From Priapulus caudatus (lineage: Eukaryota > Priapulida > Priapulimorpha > Priapulimorphida > Priapulidae): 21,579 nt of DNA. Location: positions 83,604 to 105,182 of the forward strand of contig NW_014577421.1 in NCBI RefSeq assembly GCF_000485595.1, given 5' to 3'. The position numbers and the translations under genes were made by a program. The notes beneath the pieces were generated by a model, which was not told where the DNA came from, did not search any database, and worked only from the letters and a program-made list of their open reading frames with translations. Numbering within the stretch: position 1 is the stretch's first letter; every line of letters begins with the position of its first letter. Below, in pieces: positions 17,477-21,579 of the stretch.

Positions 17477-17643
17477 CTTCCGCTCTCGTCGAGCCTGGAC
17501 TGGCGAGGCGTGTTCCTCAGCGGTTCTCAGACTGTTCTCGAGGCCCTGGGCGTGACGGTCTCTCTCCAGCTTGGTGACCAGCTCTCTCTTGAGACAGCTA
17601 CGAACTCTACGCGCGGCTGACCGCCTTCAAGGCGTTGTGCGGT
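17477..17643 (-). pseudogene. MACF1/DST/shot-like: Inverted frame-broken copy of rod exon L
   Basis: On -: TTCCCACAG acceptor, ACCGCACAACGCCTTGAAGG, CGGTCAGCCGCG, GTAGAGT, AGCTGGTCACCAAGCTGGAG, GACCGTCACG, CTCGAGAACAGTCTGAGAAC, CGCTGAGGAACAC, ending GAGCGGAAG before GTCATG. Used with 5504-5679 it suggests the true ending ERK and supports the upstream acceptor. Confidence 0.6.
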
Positions 17644-18010
17644 CTGTGGGAAGGGAAGAAAAGACGAACGGTGTGAGAGAAGCAACCGCTCGGTCACTCG
17701 TCGTTTTGTTCGCCTGTTGTTGTTGTTGTTGTTTTTGTCGTTAGTTGTTTCAGTTGTATTGTACATTTGTTGTTATTGAATAGTAGTGTAGTAGTAGTAG
17801 CTAGTTGTTCGTTGTTGTTGTTGTTGTTGTGGTTGATCTCTGCTAATTCTTATCTTTGTGTGACGCTAGCATCACTAGCAACTGCTGAACTTGAGATTTT
17901 ATTGTTGTTTTTTGGTTGTGATGTTGTTGTGTGTTGTTGTTTGCTATTGCTTGTTTGATTGGTGTTGTGGATTCTGTTGGGGTGACGCCAGCCAACCTAT
18001 GAATCTCTAC
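17644..18010 (-). other. Inverted intron K-L (GTT/TTG-rich on +)
   Basis: 17710-17960 is full of TTGTTG repeats, the complement of the CAACAA-rich stretch at 5100-5450. No gene. Confidence 0.7.
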
Positions 18011-18138
18011 CATGAATTGTAGAGCTCTGTTGCTCCGCCGACTGGCATGACGCTACCGCAATGGCTGTAGTAGCATCAGCTGTACTGTCTCGTATGTCAC
18101 TCGCCAGAGCAAGTTGATTCCTGCTCTGAGCTGAAGCA
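18011..18138 (-). pseudogene. MACF1/DST/shot-like: Inverted frame-broken copy of rod exon K
   Basis: On -: GCTTCAGCTCAG, AGGAATCAACTTGCTCTGGC, GAGTGACATACGAGACAGTA, then AATTCATG|GTAGAG. It is colinear with 4937-5066 but too noisy to read a frame. Confidence 0.6.
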
Positions 18139-18636
18139 TGTGCATGCAGATGCACATCATCATCATCTCATCATAATATCATCATCGTTGTTTGGTTGTA
18201 ATCCATCACTCACCTTATCCATGCCTCCTCGTTACTCCTTCCTCTTCATCTCTTATTTACTTTCTCTTCCTGATCACGTCCTCTCTTTCTTCTCTTCGTC
18301 ATCAATTCTCCTCTTTCAACCTCTTCTCTAATCTCCTCTCTTTCTTCGTACTTGCTCTCTCATCTTCATCTTTATCTCCTTCTCCTCTCGCTTCCTCCAT
18401 CCTCCCTGCCTTCTTTTTGTCTCTACCATATCTTTCTTCGCTTACAGCATGGAAGGGCGGTTTCCCTTCTATGAATCTCATTCTTTCCCCTCACCTCCTA
18501 CTCGGCCTTCTCCTTTTCTCCTCCTTCATGCCTCTCCTCTTTCCCTCTCTTTTCCTTCAATACATCCTCTACTCCTGCTACGTCCCTCGATTCCCTTCCT
18601 CATCTCCTGCCCACTCCCTCGCACCCTCGTAAGCAC
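18139..18636 (-). other. Inverted intron H-K (polypyrimidine on +)
   Basis: ATCATC triplets at about 18155-18190, then CT/TC-rich sequence to about 18600, the complement of the GA tract at 4370-4850. Frames here are low complexity. No gene. Confidence 0.75.
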
Positions 18637-18995
18637 CTTATTAGTGCTTCTGGTAGTTGTTTTCGCGTGATCCGACATATCACCGCCCATCCTCCAACAT
18701 GCGTTCTCCTTCACCTCGATCTCCACCCATCCTTCAACCTCCCCCCCATTCACACACCTCTGCTACAGGCAGCTCCTTCAGTTGCTTACTGTAGTTGTTT
18801 CTCGCGGTAGATGCACCATGGTGCAGCAGGCTAATCCAGGCGTGCGTTCCTCCTTCCTACCTCCGCCCACCACTCCCTCACTCCCCTTACACACACCTAC
18901 TGTACGCACTCCTTCAGTGCTTACCTGTAGTTGTCTCGGCGTGATGCCACCGATGTCCATCCAGACCGCATCCCAGCGCTGCGTTCCTTCCTCCA
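18637..18995 (-). repeat. Three partial tandem copies of exon H 3' end (about 133-bp period)
   Basis: Going down the minus strand from the full exon H copy (donor at 19036), the same exon end recurs with donors near 18903, 18771 and 18637. Each carries a version of GAACGCACGCTGGGATGG, a GGATCACGCGAGAAACAACT-like stretch, and GAAGCACTxAAGGxGGTGCGTAC. The units include the G-rich start of the intron. In the + arm only one clear extra copy remains (4227-4307), and none in the clean exon H piece. Confidence 0.7.
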
Positions 18996-19035
18996 CCACC
19001 TCAAACTTACCCCCACACACACCCTCCTGTACCAC

Positions 19036-19253
19036 CTCTTCAAGTGCTTCCTGTATTGTTGTTCTCGACGTGATCTCGACATTGGTCCACAGGACCCATC
19101 CCAGCGGGCGTTCAGGTTGGACAGAGCTACTGCATGAATCGGTTGTCATTTCTGATTCAGGGACTCTCCGATATAGTTCTTGTCCGCTCCAGAGCATTGA
19201 ACAGAGTTCTTATTGATAGCCTGGTGCGCTTGCGACGTCCGGATCTGAAGGAT
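19036..19253 (-). pseudogene. MACF1/DST/shot-like: Inverted frame-broken copy of rod exon H
   Basis: On -: GTTGCAG acceptor, ATCCTTCAGATCCGGACGTC, GCAAGCGCACCAGGCTATCA, ATATCGGAGAGTCCCTGAAT, TTCATGCAG, CTGTCCAACCTGAACGCC, CGCTGGGATGG, ACAATACAGGAAGCACTTGA before GAGGTGGTAC. Frame broken by several indels. Confidence 0.8.
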
Positions 19254-19929
19254 CTGCAACAATAGCGCGTACTAAATAAACGCAGCAGTGAGACACACCA
19301 GCAAACTCCGGAATAAAAAAAATAAAAATTTCCAACCGTCTGATTTGGATGCGAATGGTTGATTTCCAAAATCAGTTCCGATACTAGCGCAAAACTGACA
19401 CGGACAGAAGTTGCACAATGATTTTACAAAATTACATGTTGAGGGCACGATAGGATTCGACACTTTTATGCACCAGTAACACTAATCTGCATTGAGTCAG
19501 GAGCACATAACAACAACATATCGGCCCTAACGTAGTATTATAGAACTGATCAAATTATTCGTTAAGGCTTATAAGTGTAGCTATAGATTATTTTTTGAGA
19601 AAAATATCTTAATCTTCTTTTGTCATTTAATTTCTTTCTTTGTTTTTTTTTGGTTTTCTTTCTTGTGTTTGATTTGCGATTTTTGTTTTTTCATTCTTTG
19701 TTTTTTGTTTTTTTTTGATGTGTTTTATTTTTCTTTTTTTTTGCTTTTTTATTGTTTTGTGATTATTATTTATTGTATAATAAATTGTGAGCAATTCAAT
19801 CAACCAATCACTAACTCATTACATTCGAATGTAGTTTTATCGTCGTGCATTCCGACCGACCGGGCAAACAACTCGTATTGGCTTTCCAAGGAGTATTTGT
19901 ATCGAAAGTGTGTCGAGCGAACGATATCT
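19254..19929 (-). other. Inverted intron G-H with extra T-rich block
   Basis: Mirrors 3463-3946 and 10851-11311 (CAATCAACCAATCACTAACTC near 19798, GCATTCCGACCGAC near 19846). About 19600-19770 is a T-rich stretch (runs of 7-10 T separated by G or C) that neither other copy of this intron has. No gene. Confidence 0.7.
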
Positions 19930-20185
19930 TGTGCTTGGCTTTGTACTCCCAGGGCTCTATCAGTGCGCGGCAGTACGTACTTGTGCTGCTAGCTCCTGAC
20001 TCTAGACGGCAGGATGTGTCGTACTTGTGCTTGGCTAGCTCCAGCTCTTATCGGGCGGGCGGAGCTCACGCCTTTGCTTGGCTAGCTCAGCTCTCTACGC
20101 AGCCGGCGGACGTAACGACCTTGCTAGCTTGGCTAGCTCCAGCCTCTTTATCGACGCGATGTAGCCATTGTGCATTGGCTAGCTC
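19930..20185 (-). repeat. About six-copy repeat of exon G 3' end and splice donor, inverted
   Basis: TGTGCTTGGCTAGCTCCAGC-like units recur near 19930, 19980, 20025, 20075, 20120 and 20167 with a period of about 48 bp. Each is preceded on the minus-strand downstream side by a GTACGTA-like donor. The unit at 20167 is the true end of the exon copy. This agrees with the five-copy array at 3228-3462. Confidence 0.75.
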
Positions 20186-20364
20186 CGAGCGTCTAACAGG
20201 CGTGCGGTTCCGTCTGCGCAGGCGAGTCCTCGTTTAGCAGGCACCGCCTAATGGCAGTGTGACCTTCTGTGACACTCACTCACCATGCAAACCGCTCTGC
20301 TCATCGCTGCTTCAGTTGGCCCGAGCTTGATGTACACACGAGAAACGTTCGATCCAGTTGTTGC
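20167..20364 (-). pseudogene. MACF1/DST/shot-like: Inverted frame-broken copy of rod exon G
   Basis: The minus strand reads GCCTAG acceptor, GCAACAACTGGATCGAACGT, GGGCCAACTGAAGCAG, GAGCGGTTTGCATGG, GAGTGTCACAGAAGGTCACA, CTGCCATTAGGCGG, GAGCTAGCCAATGCACAAT. It matches 3097-3256 with insertions making it about 38 nt longer; no open frame. Confidence 0.75.
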
Positions 20365-20766
20365 CTAGGCAAGCGGAGGACGGACAGGTCAGGGGCGAGC
20401 CGAGAGCGCACGCAGTCGGTTCGTGGGACGGAAATTTTTCGAAACTTTACAATTTACTGTAATCGTATCTTTAGAGGGATTAGCTTAGACCAACTAATTT
20501 AAAAAATATCGTGTTTAGAAATTAAAAATACCAATACTTAGAGATATTCGCGACAATATCCATAAAGTGCATATTTTTTTTAGCGATATCGAGGAGAAAT
20601 CCGTCAGTTTCCGTCGTTGCATCTAATTCTGAGTTTATTTTTTATTTTGGTTTATGCGTGGACGAAGATTCAAAAGTAATGCGGTGGTTTACGATGCCTA
20701 ACAAACGCGGGCCGCTGCGGCACGCGGACTGTGGTATCACAGGTGCGGCAGTCGTTGTTGGACACG
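20365..20766 (-). other. Inverted intron F-G
   Basis: Recognisable by CGTCCCACGAACCGACTGCG, TCGAAAAATTTCCGTCCCAC and CTCTAAAGATACGATTAC on -, and by TTTACGATGCCTAACAAACG on +, all colinear with 2754-3096. It is one of the noisiest parts. No gene. Confidence 0.65.
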
Positions 20767-20988
20767 GAAAATTCCAGGTCTTCCAGCCGTCACCGCACCC
20801 CTTTGCGGCCAGAGTCTTGCTTCCCCGGCTTCGGTCCGATGCTTCCAGTTTGGTCGATGGAGCTGCATGGGCGATCGTCAGGCGATCCGCTGTGGTTCGT
20901 GGTTGGTTGGACCAACGCGTTGACGAGTTAGGGTACAAGTCGTCAAACGGCGCGGCGTGTGCGCGACATCCGGATCCGTGTTAAACGC
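20767..20988 (-). pseudogene. MACF1/DST/shot-like: Inverted, very noisy copy of rod exon F
   Basis: The 5' half is clear on -: GCGTTTAACACGGATCCGGA, CACACGCCGCG, CGTTTGACGACTTGTACCCT, AACTCGTCAACGCGTTGGTC, CAACCAACCACGAACCACAG, as in 2587-2753. The 3' half (20767-20870) is only loosely alignable and about 55 nt longer, so the low boundary is approximate. Confidence 0.55.
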
Positions 20989-21579
20989 CGTTGAGAACAA
21001 ACAACACACTTAGATGTTAACGAGTCGTCACGAGAGTAAGAAGATACAACAGAGGTGATGGGACGTAGCGTGTAGAGCTGCCGACAGGCCAAGGGCAACT
21101 GGGGATTTTCGGAGGCCTGCCGGAGCGGGGACGAGGGCGCGGCGGAGGCCGGATGGGCTACGGACAAGAACATGACGCTGACGAATACAGAACTCCTGAG
21201 CGCAACGGGCGCACGACTAGCAAGCACAGCAGTGGCGGTCGGACAGAAAAAATCAATGCACACAAGGAGGTTTTACTGGTGAAAGGGCGGCATGGAAGTA
21301 CTTGAAATGGGATACTGAGCCCAAATACCGCGGGTTCCCGCAGCCCACGCTTAATTATTTCCCGACGCCAGTGTTGTGAACGCACCTGTGTTAATTATAT
21401 TTATCATTATTACTAGATTTTTATAATTCACCTTCGTTTCTATAATCTTCTCTTTACCTCATACTTTCATTTTTTTATTTTACCTCGTTCAATTGCGAGT
21501 AATATTTGTAATTTTAAGTGTTGCATGCCAATTCTATTCAATTTTCTCCTTATCCTTCATTATCCTCTCATATTTGTGT
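20989..21579. other. End of inverted arm and unmatched sequence
   Basis: Similarity to the intron E-F end (TGAGAACAAACAACACAC, TTAAC) stops at about 21020. 21060-21310 is GC-rich with open frames on both strands. The + frame is Gly/Arg-rich (LPERGRGRGGGRMGYGQ), while the - frame crosses it without any family match. 21370-21579 is AT- and T-rich. None of it matches exons C, D or E on either strand. I cannot assign it: it may be an unrelated piece of genome beyond the inverted arm. Confidence 0.4.

Noticed and set aside
19663-19992. 109-residue Phe-rich frame resembling a membrane protein
   Set aside because: It is the translation of the T-run block in the mirrored intron G-H and is not present in the other copies.

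Overview
The window is eukaryotic, from an invertebrate-like animal genome. It carries part of the spectrin-repeat rod of a spectraplakin gene, the family of vertebrate MACF1 and dystonin (DST) and insect short stop (shot). Ten exons read cleanly on the + strand, with good splice sites, consistent phases and residue-level similarity to the distal plakin rod. No start codon, plakin domain, actin-binding domain, EF-hands or GAS2 domain lies in the window, so it is internal to a much larger gene. The species cannot be fixed from the sequence. Short GC-rich exons among CT/GA-, GT- and AT-rich introns suggest a non-vertebrate metazoan.

Exon letters A to L are mine. Compared with the order I recall for vertebrate MACF1/DST, the ancestral order should be C-D-E-F-G-H-K-L-A-B-I-J. 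Region by region: 1-about 1035, clean exons A and B, which belong further downstream. About 1035-3256, clean exons C, D, E, F and G. 3257-about 7740, a noisy stretch holding G-end repeats, then frame-broken H, K, L, A and B in the expected order. 7740-10054, the B-I intron. 10055-10850, clean exons I and J. 10851-about 11665, a clean copy of exon H and its flanks, out of order. About 11666-21020, an inverted, colinear, noisy copy of the whole preceding block, running J, I, B, A, L, K, H, G, F on the - strand. 21021-21579, sequence matching nothing else in the window.

The main observation is therefore a very large imperfect palindrome with arms of about 8-9 kb around about 10.85-11.67 kb. Its arms differ mostly by scattered one- and two-base indels, while short stretches of the same gene are error-free. 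I think the likeliest reading is that polished contigs were joined with uncorrected long-read sequence, including a fold-back read that passed through both strands. A real inverted duplication with decaying copies is the alternative. The broken copies should not be treated as real pseudogenes until reads are checked.

Beneath this noise there may be real biology. At three exon-intron borders (G, H and K) the last part of the exon and its 5' splice site recur as direct repeats in the adjoining intron. For G and H this is visible in both arms. No novel enzymatic, defence or mobile system was found. The only mobile-element hint is a 38-bp inverted-repeat structure flanked by 8-bp direct repeats in the B-I intron.
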